In this document: piece by piece, positions 11,857-22,903 of the stretch
Layout: every line of letters begins with the position of its first letter
Numbering within the stretch: position 1 is the first letter of the stretch
Source of the DNA: Ampelomyces quisqualis
Taxonomy: Eukaryota; Ascomycota; Dothideomycetes; Pleosporales; Phaeosphaeriaceae
DNA length: 64,000 bases
Assembly: GCA_018398575.1 (NCBI GenBank)
Contig: JAGTXZ010000014.1
Location: 2,604,001-2,668,000 of the forward strand
Direction: 5' to 3'
Program-made: the position numbers and the translations under genes
The notes under the pieces: model-generated
What the model saw: only the letters and a program-made list of their open reading frames with translations
Told to the model about the DNA's origin: nothing
Databases searched by the model: none

Positions 11857-14771
11857 CTAACTAAAATCCAAAAGCTCAACCTCGCTTTCTCTCCACTTCT
11901 TCCTATCCTTGCACTTCAAAACTTCTTCCCTTGCAGCACCGTCTACCTTCAGCGGACTATCTACATCCACAAAGTCCCATGCGCCAACCACACTTTGGCG
12001 TAATATGATCTGGCGCTTTCTTTGCTCTCGAGCTTTCCATGCTGCCGGTGGAGAATTCTTTGATGGGGAGACAGGGGATACTGAAGTGTGGCTGCGTGGA
12101 GAGCGACGAAGGGAAGTAGTGTTTCGAGCGGGCGGAGGGGATATGGGTGCAATCATGGGTTCGTTTGGCGCTTCGGTCGTAGGTAGCATTGGAGACGAGA
12201 GGCATGAGAGGTCTATTGCGTCAACGACAGGTGACGGCTCCCTTATTGCAGTGGGCTGTGAAGACAGAAGGTCTAAAGTCTCGATTCCAGGCGATGCGGA
12301 CTTTGTCTTTCGTAGTCGTGGTGAAGTGTGACGGCTGTGCGTGGCTGTAGAATCGTTACTCGAGCTCTTCCGGTTGGCTGAGACCGATATGGCTGACGAG
12401 GCTGAAATAGAAGATGCATTGGATGACATAGATGTCAAAGGCGGACGAGCTGAGGATGCGGCGGTGGTGCGCCGTGTATTGGTAGCGTCAAGTAATGGTG
12501 ACTTCGGTCGAGGTGGCCGCGTGGGCGATGACAAAGTCAAGTCGAGCTCATCAACTGCATGAGTTGTTGTTCGCAACTCCAAAGGTAATGGTATTGGTAA
12601 CGCATCGACTTCTGGCTGGACGTTACGTAGCTTCGTCGGCGTTGCAGATGCTCGCCACACGTCAAGTGTGGTCTGCTTTGTTGTGCTTGGGGATTGAGCT
12701 ACGCTTGTACTGCGCGGCGCCCTTGCAGCTCGCGTAGTTATAGTGCGAGATTTTGCTTTCTTTGCTGGTAGCTGTGAAGGGGAAGGCAGCACCGGCGAGC
12801 TTAACATATCCAATGTCTCTATGGTCTCGAGCAGCGGAGGGGTCTTCGGTCGCTTACAAGTACTGCCCATTTCAGCCGGAAGCGTATGCGATCGCTGTAT
12901 GGGCCCTCGTCTTCTCCTCTTTGTCACACTGGGTGGCAGATCCTGTATCATGGGTGAAGGCGAATTTTCGCGAAGTGGCCGGAGCACTGGCGCTGGCTTT
13001 CTGGGGGCCACGGGTGATGATGAAAGCAAATCGATCACATCCATTTGACTTCGTGGTGCCGGTTGCGGTGCGACAACAGGAACATCTTGCGTCTTGGCGA
13101 GCGCGCGAGAGAGTTTCGAACCGGGCTTGGTCACCTTTGCAAATCGCTCAATAGATGCCTGAGGCATGTTGGCGGTGGGCTTTGTCTGTTTCGCCTTGGT
13201 TGATTTGGAGGCTGTACCAGTTGGCTCTTGTGGTGTGGCAGCTCGTCTTGGCTTCTGCTTCGTTTGCCGTTCCGCCTCCCAGTCCTCGACCTTCAAGGGC
13301 ACGCCGATCTTGACGATCGACTCCATAACCCATATCCTGGCAGGCTTGTAGGGATCAAACTTGGTGGGTCCTCGCTTCTTCGGTGCATCGTCTTCGAGCT
13401 CTTCGGCTACTTCATCGTCAAGGTCCGCTTCAACTGCTTGAGGACATTGAGGGTCCTCGGGCTCATCATCAGGCTCCTCGCGATCCAAGTCGATGGTGAC
13501 GAGTTCGATTGGTGTAAAACTGACTCGCAGTTCTGTGCAATTGTCGGTGACGGGATGTTGTCTTTTACCATGTATACCTTTCACCAGAAGGGCTTCGTCT
13601 TCTTGGATCGCTTGAATGTTGTGTGTGGGAAATCGACCAGTGTCCTTGGATCGAATACGAAGCTGGCGGACGAGCAGAGACGGCGCAAGGCTACGAATAA
13701 AGTGCTTTGCGCCTTCTAGTTTGACCCAATCGAATGCGTCATGAGTAAAGTCACGCAGTCCTGGGAAGTCGAGGTTCTGATCCCAGTTGATCGAGTCTTT
13801 CAGCTTGGTGAGAGCAGCCTGACTTGATATGGCTGGATGGGTGTAGTATCCCAATATGTCGATTCGTGGAAAGTCTGCTGGAATCTTCAGAGCACCATGT
13901 TTCCGCCGGAAGAGCTTGCTCTCGTTTGTCTTCAACTCGTGTTGCAGCCTCTCTCGCCACTCTGCCATGGCTCTCTTGTTGTTGGTTGGTATGCTGCAGA
14001 GATCCCTTCCAAAGCCTGCTTTGGCAGCCTCGCAAGCCGTCTTCGGTCCGCAGCCAGGTATGCCTTCAGGCACATAGTCGCCTCCGCTCATCAAGGCGAC
14101 CAAGATCATTCCTTCGCGATCCAAGCCTGATGGACCATTCTTGGTCTCCACTGCATCATAGACGTTGACGTGTGTAGGCGTCTTTCCCGACTTCTCTGGC
14201 GACCAATTCCGTATCGTGATGCCGCTGCCAAACATCAGCGTATCCACATCCTCACTGAGTACGGCGTCGACTATGCCCTCGCGCTGGAGCAGCGCGCATT
14301 CTGCCTCGGCCTCGCCAGGCGCCAGATGTATCGGATATCCAAATTGTTTCAACAATTGCTTCGCCAAGAATTCGGGTATCGATGCAACGTTGGGCCCGGT
14401 GCGCTTATTGCGCTTGAATGGGGGTTTGTTTGGCCCGTCGAAGACAAAGACTGGGTGGATGGACAGAGCGATGAGACGCAGGAGGCGGTAGTAGAAGGTG
14501 CGCAAGGCCGGATTGGTGCCGCCTGTGGACGCTGTTAGCATCTCACACTCGCCGCACCGCCCGACTCTGCATACCTTTACTGGCCTGGATCTGGAAAAGC
14601 CATATGGACGTATCAATAGCAATGCGCAACGGTCTGCCAGCGTCCTCGAGCTTCTCGAGCGCCAGTTTCGAGAGGGCTATGCGCTTTCCAGGGCCAATCT
14701 CCTTGTAGATCCTGAGTGCATTAGCCAGGGAAGGTGCTGTATGTGTGGTGAAGTTACCCGTGGATACCCAT
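11857..14771 (-). CDS. GEN1: Holliday-junction resolvase, GEN1/Yen1 family
   Basis: A Rad2/XPG-family structure-specific nuclease that cuts four-way DNA junctions in late recombination. Exons are 14771-14758, 14711-14575 and 14522-11857; the introns are 46 and 52 bases and the first has a GCTAAT branch point. The start is the second ATG: it gives MGIHG spliced to IYKEIGPGKRIALS, matching the family's conserved N-terminus, whereas the ATG at 14782 does not join in frame. The XPG-N domain covers about residues 1-100 (IDTSIWLFQIQ, FVFDGPNKPPFKR). The XPG-I domain has the acidic EAEAECALL and EDVDTLMFG clusters, followed by the helix-hairpin-helix region (SGGDYVPEGIPGCGPKTA). The C-terminal half is long, Ser/Thr/Pro-rich and probably disordered, with repeated DLLSS-like motifs. 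Predicted length is 938 residues. It shares a 225-base promoter with the AT-hook gene. Confidence 0.93.
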
Positions 14772-14996
14772 CGCAAGCCCATGTCGGACTAGGAGCCTCG
14801 TTGCGCAGTTGTCGCGGTGGAGTCGCGGAACTGATTACCTACCGGTACGGTAGATTGTTGCTGGGGCGACGGCCTGCTGTACGGTGCGCGTTGTGGTGGC
14901 AGATCTCATCACGCCCGCATGCCAACGGCCGCGGGCCACAACACCATCATTACCGCCACCACACGGCTGACACATTCCTCGACGACGGCTCCCGTC
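14772..14996. promoter_or_regulatory. Divergent promoter, GEN1 / AT-hook gene
   Basis: Only 225 bases separate the start codons of GEN1 (minus) and the AT-hook gene (plus), so their control elements must overlap. If the AT-hook protein starts at 14919 instead, the gap shrinks to about 147 bases. No TATA box is obvious. Confidence 0.6.
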
Positions 14997-17900
14997 ATGG
15001 CTCCCCGGGGTAGGACTGCCACCACGAGTGACGACACCATGCACAGCTACGACTCCAGCCCCGACCCACTGGCCATGTCGTTCGACGAAAACAGACCAAA
15101 GTCAACACGCAAGTCATCGCCGAGAAAAGCACTAGTGCCAACATCCCCAAGTAAGCAGAACCGACGATCGAGCATCTCGGAGTTCGAGTTCTCGTCGCCG
15201 TCGAAAGCAATGGTTATGAACACACCCAGAGTTGGCAGTGCGAGCCCGTGGCGCATCAAGGTCACGGTCCACGCTGAACCAGGAAGCGACGAGGAGAACT
15301 TGCAGTCGCCGAGTGTTGAGCGCATCACGAGGACCCAGACTACGACAGTTCCTCTTAAAGACCCAGACGCCCCATCTCCCGTCAAGCGGGGCCGCGGACG
15401 ACCAAGAAAGTCCGACGTTGGAGCAACGCCTAAGCCCAAGCGCGCCGGCACACCCGTCAAGAGAGCAGCGCATTCCAAGTCACGTGACGGGAGTGTAGGA
15501 GCTGGGGATGCTAGCGCCGCCGATGTCGATACGGACGCACCACCTAAGAGGAGGAGAGGACGCCCAAAGAAGAGTGTCGAGCCACCAGCAGACGAGGACG
15601 TAATCATGGCCCACGTACCGCAACACCATGACCGGCCTTCAACGGGGCTGACACCTGCCCCTGCGACAAAGTCGAAACCTGCCAGTTCACAAAAGAGCGC
15701 GCGCTTTGCAACACCGCAAGGTTCCATGCCCGATATCCAGACTACGGACGCTACGCCGCAGCCACCACCATCGATGCTTCCACAAGATAAAGTGCAGAAT
15801 GGCACTCGTCTCATGTTACCCGCGGATCGACGCAGGAGGAGCTTCCAGGCCATGCCGGAGTACGAACTGCCAGTGGTGGACACTCCGCCACCGACAGATC
15901 TCGGCAGGCGACTCAAGGCACGCAAAGGCACGCCATACGCAAAGAAGGCCGCCCCTGTGGTCATATCTTCAGACGAAGACTCGGACCACGACAGTGATGT
16001 CTTGACACCAACCAGTGGAGAAGATGATCACAGCGCAAACAAGCCGATGGGGGATCCATTTACTTCTGGTACTGTCGCCGAAGACATTCCTGAGGCAACC
16101 CCACAACAGCAGAACAATGCAAGCAATTCACAAACTGATGCCAAAATTCCCATTTTACGACAAGACTCATGCTCAGAACAGCCATTCGGGGAAGACGACG
16201 AGGAACTCCAAGATGCGACCAACTTTGCTTTCGATGAGGGAGCTACTCGAATGCCAGACGATACGACAGTACTTGACAGCGAGAACTTCAGCATGATTTC
16301 GGTTGATTCCTTGCCCAGTAGTGGCGGCTTGACCAGCCCTCCACAGCCAGCGGATCGAAGCATTTCTGCAACACATTCTGGCTCTCTGCTTCAACACAAG
16401 TGCTTGCAGCCTTCTATGAGCACACCCGCAGGCATGCATGTTCGGGATTCTGCAAATGTCTCATCGGAGTCAGCACAAGTCTTGCCTGACGTGATGCCAT
16501 CACGGCCGGCATTCCGACGGTACGTGACTCCGGTCATCGATGCCGCAATTCCTTCCGTCCCCCCAACAAGGGAACCTATTCCACCTGCCCCACCGAAGAA
16601 TGAGACCCCGCAACTTGGCCGCGTGGTCACCGCAGGTGTCGCTCTTCAAGGTGTCTTAGATCCCGCTCGCCTCACTCCTGAGCCTTCTCGAAAGACGCTA
16701 GATGAAAAGCGTGACAGACTGGACGACCTCTTCCGTGGCTTTAGCGACGGGACGAGGAAGGATCTACAAGCAGGTCTTCGTCTCGGGGAGCAGCTTGCAC
16801 AAGGTCAAACGCAAGAACAGGCAACTCCTAGGCTCTCGAGCCCCAGCAAACCGCAGCCAGACCCAGAGGCGGCTCCTAAAGTAGGCGTATTCAGGACCCA
16901 TCGAAAGCATCGAGAGTCGCGTCTTCTTACACCTGAAGATCAAGATTTTGTCATTACCCAGACTGCTGAGCCTGAAGCGCAAGACATCCAGTATCCAATT
17001 CTCAACACGACAACTGAAATACCACTTCCTAGTCCCACAGGTAGCGCAGATGAGATGAGCTGGCGCGTCGACACTCCACCTGCCCACACGAACAATACGG
17101 AGCGTATGGAAGCTGTGAGCATCAACGATCACGCCAAGGGGATTAATAACGACGCGAGTAATCCGGCCGGAGCTTATACAGAGAGTCATGCAAAGCAGGA
17201 AGGTTACTCTGACATTTGGCAGGAGGAGGCCAGTCGTTCATCCAGCTCAGCTGAAGTGGGCAGCGCGCCGCAACTAGAAGAATTATTTGAGCCGAGCATT
17301 GTACCACCTGCACGCGGTAAGCTACCTCGAACATGGCGACGAAGAAGTGGCAACCACTTCCAATATAGTGACGAAGCAGAGTCACCACAACAGCCATCTG
17401 TGGCTCACCCACAAGCAGTGGAAGAGCGTCACGAAGAGACTGATCAGAACCAAGGCGAGGCAGATGAGGAGGAAGATGGTACAAGCGACGGAAGCGACGA
17501 TACTGGAATGTTTTTCCAGTCCAATATGCCTAGCATCTTCGGCAACCGACACTCTCGCGACCTCAAACAAAGAAGAGCAGAAAAGCTGGATCTTAGTCTG
17601 CTACTGAAAGATGGAGAGAGCCTGGTGCCGGAATCGTCGCCTCCAGTTGCGACAAAGACGTCAAAGAACCATCCGTTCCTCAACACACCACCTCGGTTCC
17701 CGGGCTTCCCAAGCTCTCCACACAAGAGTAGCCCACTTCGCGTGGAACTGCGCGGCTCGGACATATCGTCTGAGGCCCAATCGCGCTTTCTGGAAGAGTC
17801 CTCGTTGCCACTTGCGCAAAGCTCACCGTTCCGCACTTTCGTAGACGGCGAAAGCAACCTTTCCGTAGCGTCTGACCAGCGTCAGTTGCAGATGGAGATG

Positions 17901-18851
17901 GAAGGCATTACAGACTCCAGCATATGCCGCGTACGTGAAGAAGCCAACGGATACTTGGACGCATATGAGCCGCAAGAACGCAGCCTGGACGAAATCGAGG
18001 AGGTTACTGAACCCAGTAGAACCTGGCATCGTAACACGAGCATGGTCGCTTCCAGCCCACCGCGGATGAAGATGCTGTCACCTGTTCGCAAGCGCGTTCC
18101 CCTCTTCCGTGACACACCTGAGAAGTCAAGAGCAGCACCCTTCAAGCTCAGTGATGTCGAAGCAACAAGTAAAGTCAAGGCTCCCAAACAGGATGCAGCC
18201 AGCTCGACGCCTAATGTTGCAGACCAATCTTCTGAGACTTCACAAGAACAGCGACCCACAGGTTTTCTGACACGCATGACCTCGTCTCTTTGGTCGGTTG
18301 TATCGAACCCTGTCGCGCCTGTTGCGCCAGCGAAGTCCGCGCCAGCACCTCACCCAATCCTCGCAAAGCTCACTCCTCTACCAAAAATAGAGCCCTGGAC
18401 AAAGACTCACTACAAGACACTCGATAAGCTCTACAGCGTCAATCAAAAACACCCGGCACTCTTTTCCCCCTCCATAACACCAGCGACTTCGCTATCACAG
18501 ACCAATACTCACCTGCTCAACAAGTTCCTGGCGAACAAAAACGAGCATTACATTGGTGCAGTCTTCAGCGCTTGGGGCTACGAGTTCGACATGACTGAAG
18601 AGTTGGTAGTATTGTGCCAAGTTTTCTGCGAGCTGATGACATTGGATAACATCAAAGCCTATGAGGCGTTGAAGGGTAGAGAAATCGAGATGGGTGATTG
18701 CATGCCTGGCACAGCTGGTGACGCGATTGAAGCTGAGGAGGTCATGAGGAGGTTGGCCACTATCATTTTGGGCGAGGAAGTTCGGCATGATGAGAAGGCT
18801 GGGGTGGAGATTGACCGTACCCAGGGATTGGAGGTGCATTGGCCACAGTGA
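14997..18851 (+). CDS. Large AT-hook DNA-binding protein
   Basis: A single-exon ORF of 1284 residues from the ATG at 14997 (context GTCATGG). An in-frame ATG at 14919 would add 26 residues of low complexity and is less likely. Two AT-hook cores are clear, KRGRGRPRKS and KRRRGRPKKS, at about residues 127-215; these bind the minor groove of AT-rich DNA. The middle is long and disordered, with many S/T-P sites and acidic patches. The last 170 residues look folded, with helices and repeated aromatic positions (LDKLYSVNQKHPALF, HYIGAVFSAWGYEF), and appear to be the conserved domain of this fungal family. The exact function is unknown; a chromatin role is inferred from the AT-hooks only. Confidence 0.85.
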   Translation: MAPRGRTATTSDDTMHSYDSSPDPLAMSFDENRPKSTRKSSPRKALVPTSPSKQNRRSSISEFEFSSPSKAMVMNTPRVGSASPWRIKVTVHAEPGSDEENLQSPSVERITRTQTTTVPLKDPDAPSPVKRGRGRPRKSDVGATPKPKRAGTPVKRAAHSKSRDGSVGAGDASAADVDTDAPPKRRRGRPKKSVEPPADEDVIMAHVPQHHDRPSTGLTPAPATKSKPASSQKSARFATPQGSMPDIQTTDATPQPPPSMLPQDKVQNGTRLMLPADRRRRSFQAMPEYELPVVDTPPPTDLGRRLKARKGTPYAKKAAPVVISSDEDSDHDSDVLTPTSGEDDHSANKPMGDPFTSGTVAEDIPEATPQQQNNASNSQTDAKIPILRQDSCSEQPFGEDDEELQDATNFAFDEGATRMPDDTTVLDSENFSMISVDSLPSSGGLTSPPQPADRSISATHSGSLLQHKCLQPSMSTPAGMHVRDSANVSSESAQVLPDVMPSRPAFRRYVTPVIDAAIPSVPPTREPIPPAPPKNETPQLGRVVTAGVALQGVLDPARLTPEPSRKTLDEKRDRLDDLFRGFSDGTRKDLQAGLRLGEQLAQGQTQEQATPRLSSPSKPQPDPEAAPKVGVFRTHRKHRESRLLTPEDQDFVITQTAEPEAQDIQYPILNTTTEIPLPSPTGSADEMSWRVDTPPAHTNNTERMEAVSINDHAKGINNDASNPAGAYTESHAKQEGYSDIWQEEASRSSSSAEVGSAPQLEELFEPSIVPPARGKLPRTWRRRSGNHFQYSDEAESPQQPSVAHPQAVEERHEETDQNQGEADEEEDGTSDGSDDTGMFFQSNMPSIFGNRHSRDLKQRRAEKLDLSLLLKDGESLVPESSPPVATKTSKNHPFLNTPPRFPGFPSSPHKSSPLRVELRGSDISSEAQSRFLEESSLPLAQSSPFRTFVDGESNLSVASDQRQLQMEMEGITDSSICRVREEANGYLDAYEPQERSLDEIEEVTEPSRTWHRNTSMVASSPPRMKMLSPVRKRVPLFRDTPEKSRAAPFKLSDVEATSKVKAPKQDAASSTPNVADQSSETSQEQRPTGFLTRMTSSLWSVVSNPVAPVAPAKSAPAPHPILAKLTPLPKIEPWTKTHYKTLDKLYSVNQKHPALFSPSITPATSLSQTNTHLLNKFLANKNEHYIGAVFSAWGYEFDMTEELVVLCQVFCELMTLDNIKAYEALKGREIEMGDCMPGTAGDAIEAEEVMRRLATIILGEEVRHDEKAGVEIDRTQGLEVHWPQ

Positions 18852-19853
18852 TCACACCTCTCAATTGACACAAGTGGCTTGGATAATCATTCTGATCTGT
18901 GCTGATTGTTACATTTCTTGTTGGCTTGCGAATTTTGGTACGTGGACTTTTGGATATGACTATGATACCATCAAATTATGACTATCAAACACTCTTAAGC
19001 ATGCAAGCTCCCGTCAAGTCAAAACTACACATTTCCTCATGGTTCCTATAAAACCCAACATGACAACCATCCCACTGTTCTCACGCATCTCCCAACGCCG
19101 CCGTCCCCACAATCTCCACTTCGCCCTCCTCGCTTCTGCACGCCCGATCCACTCCCTCAAACACCTACATTACCATACTACCTATCCCCTCCAACCCTCC
19201 TGCTGACTCATCATCCCAACTCCTCCGGCCTCATGGTCTAAGCCCCTTCTCCCCCCCTCCTCATTATCAAGAACTAACCCGCCCTTGCAGCTAGTAGTGG
19301 CATGATTCCTGCTTTGTACGCCTCCACCCACTCCACTGCGCTATCCCTTCCTTCTGCCTAATATTTTCTCCGGGGGTACGCATATGCTTGAATGCAGGAG
19401 GTCTCGGGTGTAAGTTGCTTTTCCGCAAGGGGTTGTGTGTTGCTATGCGGGTGGCTAATGAGAAGGTTTGTGCAGTCGAATTCCCGACGAGGCCCCAAGT
19501 TGGACTGTTCCTTTTTTGTTTTCTTGGGTGGGTGAGGGAATCTGGATGGGATTTTATTTGTTCGTTTTGGCTGATGCGAGCAGGGTGTTGGAAGCTACGT
19601 TGGTTCCATGTCACGGTCACTTGAGTGGTTGATTTACGCTGTTTGGATGTTTATCATGTGCTTTTCTTTTCGTCCACTTGATCCTAGCCTGACCCGTGAA
19701 ACGGCGACTGCATGCAATGCTATTCTCCAATCAGTTCTACATCGAAAGCGCGCTCGCTTGTTTGTGCTTTTTAGAAATCGTACGAATGCAATAAGACATG
19801 ACTGAAACGTAAGAAAAAGCATTCAAGCTCAAAGCATCGGGTGCTCCGGTTCT
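18852..19853. other. Convergent intergenic region
   Basis: This lies between the 3' ends of the AT-hook gene and TAM41. A C-rich, G-poor stretch runs from about 19050 to 19270. No gene is recognised in either strand. Confidence 0.5.
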
Positions 19854-21218
19854 TCAGGTAGACTTTTCCTTGCCCTTTGCTCGCTTCTCCTGCAAGTACC
19901 GCCACGCTCTTTCAGGACCAGCAGTTACTATGCCTTTGGCGCTCTGCACCGTAGACGGCCACTTGACTGTCTGATTTATTGCCTTGGTCACCATCTGAGG
20001 TATATCCGTTTCACCAGCGATCCTCCTGTCAAATGCACTACCAATCTGCTTCTTCAGCCCACCTTTTGCGTCCTCATCCTTGGCTGCCTCGAGCATCTCC
20101 TGAAATTCGCGACCAGAGATGCCAAACTTGCCACGGTACTGGAAGTACACCTTTTCTCGAAATTTCTTGGGTAATCGCCTGACAATATTTCCACGTCGCT
20201 CCGGGTCCATATCCTGCTCTAGCTTCAGGTCGATATTGTCGTCCTCCATCCAGTCCGACTTGTGCGTTGCAGAGTCGTCGACGTATCGCATGTTCGGAAG
20301 GGACATAATGAGGTCGTGGTACAGGGCTCTAAAGTGTCGCAGCTGGTTGTTGACAATGTTGGAGATCTTCTTAGGATTCTCGGTGCCATATTGCATGCGC
20401 GGGTCCCCCTGATAGCTGAGTCCGGCAATTGTGGAGTATAGTTCCTTCTCGGTGAACTTCGTAGGGAGCAGTAGGAGCGAGCATCGGACGGCAGAGAGAA
20501 GATTACGTTGATTCGCGACACGAATGTTGGGTTCTTCGAAGAGGATCTTGACGGGCTTGTGCAGTCGGCCGGCGAGATACAAGGTGTCCCATTCTGTGAG
20601 ATCGCGAAGGAGTGTCTGGAAGTTGACGACCGCGTATTTTATCATGGTGCCATTGACAGTGATGTACGGATTGAAGTATGCGCCTGCGCCATACCCATCC
20701 TGCACATGGCTTACGACTCCTGAACCAAGTGATCCGAGGAACGAGTAGTGGTCACGGTGGTCGCGCAAGTTGAGCCAGTGGAAGTGCTGAGAGAAGCGCG
20801 GGGTCAGAACAAAGTCTATCATCTTTCCACCGCCCTTCTGCCATTTCAGAATCGCTTCGGGAGGGTTCGGGTGTGGAGAGTGCGTGGTGCGCGACGCCGA
20901 CGAAGCCGACTGGGGGAAGACGCCGGACCCGTACGCAAAGGCATACGTGATGGGTGGAAATTGCTTCAGAATCCCTCTCAGGCTTCGCTTGAACTCCTCG
21001 TTAGTCTGCAATAGCTGGTTCTTCCCAAACCCCTCCGGCAATTGGTTGAAGTCTGACAGCTCCGGAGTTTCATCTTCCCACCCTGGCGGCAGCGACTGGT
21101 TGTTATGGTGCGCTTTATCTGTGGACTCTGGCTGCTGCGACGATATGAATCGGCGATTCGGGTGAGCGATTGGTCGCCTGCTCCAAGTTATCCGTACTAA
21201 TGGGCGAAGTCGATTCAT
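19854..21218 (-). CDS. TAM41: Mitochondrial phosphatidate cytidylyltransferase TAM41
   Basis: This enzyme makes CDP-diacylglycerol from phosphatidic acid and CTP on the matrix side of the inner mitochondrial membrane, the first committed step towards cardiolipin. It is a single exon of 454 residues. The N-terminus is rich in Arg and Ser with no acidic residues for about 25 positions, as expected of a mitochondrial targeting sequence. The nucleotidyltransferase part shows the AFAYGSGVF motif, MIDFVL with its acidic residue, and the HWLNLRDHRDHYS block. Further family segments are GAYFNPYI, LYLAGRLHKPVKIL and NLLSAVRCSLLLLP. Length is typical of fungal members. It is transcribed divergently from BIR1. 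Confidence 0.95.
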   Translation of the reverse strand: MNRLRPLVRITWSRRPIAHPNRRFISSQQPESTDKAHHNNQSLPPGWEDETPELSDFNQLPEGFGKNQLLQTNEEFKRSLRGILKQFPPITYAFAYGSGVFPQSASSASRTTHSPHPNPPEAILKWQKGGGKMIDFVLTPRFSQHFHWLNLRDHRDHYSFLGSLGSGVVSHVQDGYGAGAYFNPYITVNGTMIKYAVVNFQTLLRDLTEWDTLYLAGRLHKPVKILFEEPNIRVANQRNLLSAVRCSLLLLPTKFTEKELYSTIAGLSYQGDPRMQYGTENPKKISNIVNNQLRHFRALYHDLIMSLPNMRYVDDSATHKSDWMEDDNIDLKLEQDMDPERRGNIVRRLPKKFREKVYFQYRGKFGISGREFQEMLEAAKDEDAKGGLKKQIGSAFDRRIAGETDIPQMVTKAINQTVKWPSTVQSAKGIVTAGPERAWRYLQEKRAKGKEKST

Positions 21219-21481
21219 CTTGCACGGAACTCAATGCCTCAGGCTTTGCGAAGAGGAAGTTCGGGTGACGTAAGCGGGGCTAACACGTCTTGGGACTAGC
21301 TCTGCTGGCCCCTCGCGATTGACTTTGTTTACGCGGCGCCTTCTGGCCACAACACCCTTCACCCACACCACAGCAGCCACGCACCAACAACAACATCGTA
21401 GTGCACTGTATTCAACGGTCTGCTCTAATCGATACATCTGCACCTTTACAAACACACTGTAGCCTGCCGACGTCACCAAAG
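21219..21481. promoter_or_regulatory. Divergent promoter, TAM41 / BIR1
   Basis: 263 bases lie between the two start codons. The BIR1 side is CA-rich (CCACACCACAGCAGCC and CAACAACAACA near 21362-21392), typical of a 5' leader. No TATA box is evident. Confidence 0.55.
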
Positions 21482-22903
21482 ATGGACGCGTCGTTGGCGA
21501 CATACCAGGCGCGACTGGCCACCTTTCAGGGCACGGCAGCCGCCACCAAGTCGAGAAGAACCAGCTCGCGATCGAAGAAGGTAGCACCAAAAGCCAAAGC
21601 CGCCTGGCCATTGGCCGCACCCAGTGCAGAGGATTTAGCTTTTGCAGGATTTGTTTGGAGACCAACATCAGCAAGCCCCGACAACGTCCAGTGCTGGGCC
21701 TGCAATTGCCAGTTAGATGGCTGGGAGGAGGCTGATGTCCCCACCTACGAACATCTCACACATTCACCGAGCTGTGGCTTCGCAGTCGTCACTGCCATTC
21801 GCCTTCGCTTTGGTGACCCTGGAAGGACTGAAGAAGACCCGGTCAGCGAGCAAATGATCGCGGCGCGAGAAGAGACCTTTGGCGATTTCTGGCCTCTAGA
21901 CACCGCGGCTGGGTTTCCCTCGGTACAGCAGCTTGCAGCAGCAGGATGGTTTTACGATCCGGCTGAGGACACTCCCGATGGCGTCACCTGCGCATACTGT
22001 CACCTCGCGCTTGACGCTTGGGACGCAGGAGATGACCCGCTTGAAGAGCATCGCCGTCGTGCCCCGGACTGTCTTTTCTTCGCACTTGCTGAGCTCTATC
22101 ACCCCACCAAACCTGCGCCCAAGAAGGCCAAACGCGTGACCAAATCCAAGCGAGCCTCCACGCGCTCTTCTAATGTGAGCGACGCAACAGCTACTACCAC
22201 AACCAAAAAGAAGGCCACGCGCTCTTCCACTGTCAGCAATGCGACCACTACTACTACAAAGAAAAAGCCCACGCGCTCTTCAACGGCCAGCAACGCGACC
22301 ACTACTAGCACTACACAAAGGAAGGCCACACGTGGCAAGAAGCGCACGAGCGAGGCGTTGGAAGATGACACTCACCTTTCCGAAATGGTCCAAGACACGT
22401 CAAAGCGCATGCGCTTCTCCAGCATCTCTAGCCTTCCCGATGATCTACCAGTCGGCACACCTAAGAAGATGCCCACTGACTTGGAGGTCGAGCCCTTCAC
22501 CATATCCAGCCTTCCCGGCAGCTTGCTCGTCGGCACCCCTAAGAGGACACCGTCTCATTTGAGGGAGGCCGAGGACAACGGAAACAAGGTCGCATGGCAG
22601 CCGACTGACATGGACGCTTTTTTCAGCAATCAGCAAGATATCCACGGCTTCATGAATGAGATAGTCATCGACGCCGGCCTAGACGAGCTCACGGTCACAG
22701 GCACGATGCCAGAGGAAATTCAAGCTGCAGTTTTGGCAGGTCTCACGGACGCGGAGAGGGATATGACCATCGAACAGTGGGTCTTGTACAACGCGAAGCG
22801 AGGAGATGAGAAGCTACGCATTGCGTGCGAGCAGCAGATCATGGCATTCGAAGCTGAAGGCAAACGTGCACTTGCGACGCTCGAGTCCATCCCCACATAC
22901 TAA
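21482..22903 (+). CDS. BIR1: BIR1/survivin homologue with two BIR domains
   Basis: Subunit of the chromosomal passenger complex, which brings Aurora kinase and INCENP to centromeres. It is a single exon of 473 residues, starting at the ATG at 21482 (context AAAGATGG); 27 more codons upstream lack family similarity. The first BIR domain (about residues 8-102) has WRP, the CWAC zinc pair, a conserved DGW and the His/Cys zinc ligands near EHLTHSPSCGF. The second (about 130-205) repeats this pattern with CAYC, LDAWDAGDDP and EEH...APDC. A lysine- and Ser/Thr-rich linker with tandem repeats follows. The C-terminal 100 residues are helical (IEQWVLYNAKRGDEKLR), the part expected to bind INCENP and its partners. 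Two tandem BIR domains are the usual fungal arrangement. Confidence 0.93.
   Translation: MDASLATYQARLATFQGTAAATKSRRTSSRSKKVAPKAKAAWPLAAPSAEDLAFAGFVWRPTSASPDNVQCWACNCQLDGWEEADVPTYEHLTHSPSCGFAVVTAIRLRFGDPGRTEEDPVSEQMIAAREETFGDFWPLDTAAGFPSVQQLAAAGWFYDPAEDTPDGVTCAYCHLALDAWDAGDDPLEEHRRRAPDCLFFALAELYHPTKPAPKKAKRVTKSKRASTRSSNVSDATATTTTKKKATRSSTVSNATTTTTKKKPTRSSTASNATTTSTTQRKATRGKKRTSEALEDDTHLSEMVQDTSKRMRFSSISSLPDDLPVGTPKKMPTDLEVEPFTISSLPGSLLVGTPKRTPSHLREAEDNGNKVAWQPTDMDAFFSNQQDIHGFMNEIVIDAGLDELTVTGTMPEEIQAAVLAGLTDAERDMTIEQWVLYNAKRGDEKLRIACEQQIMAFEAEGKRALATLESIPTY
22159..22335 (+). repeat. In-frame tandem repeat in the BIR1 linker
   Basis: The sequence CACGCGCTCTTC recurs at 22159, 22216 and 22270, so the unit is 57 then 54 bases (19 and 18 codons), with a weaker fourth start near 22324. 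Each unit encodes roughly K-K-x-TRSS-x-x-SNATTT. Copy length changes are multiples of three, so the frame is kept. Confidence 0.85.

Noticed and set aside
14772..14782. ATG at 14782 as the GEN1 start
   Set aside because: No donor in that frame joins to the conserved IYKEIGPG exon; the ATG at 14771 does.
15047..15964. 305-codon minus-strand ORF opposite the AT-hook gene
   Set aside because: It mirrors the coding strand composition; the AT-hook motifs and the longer ORF are on the plus strand.
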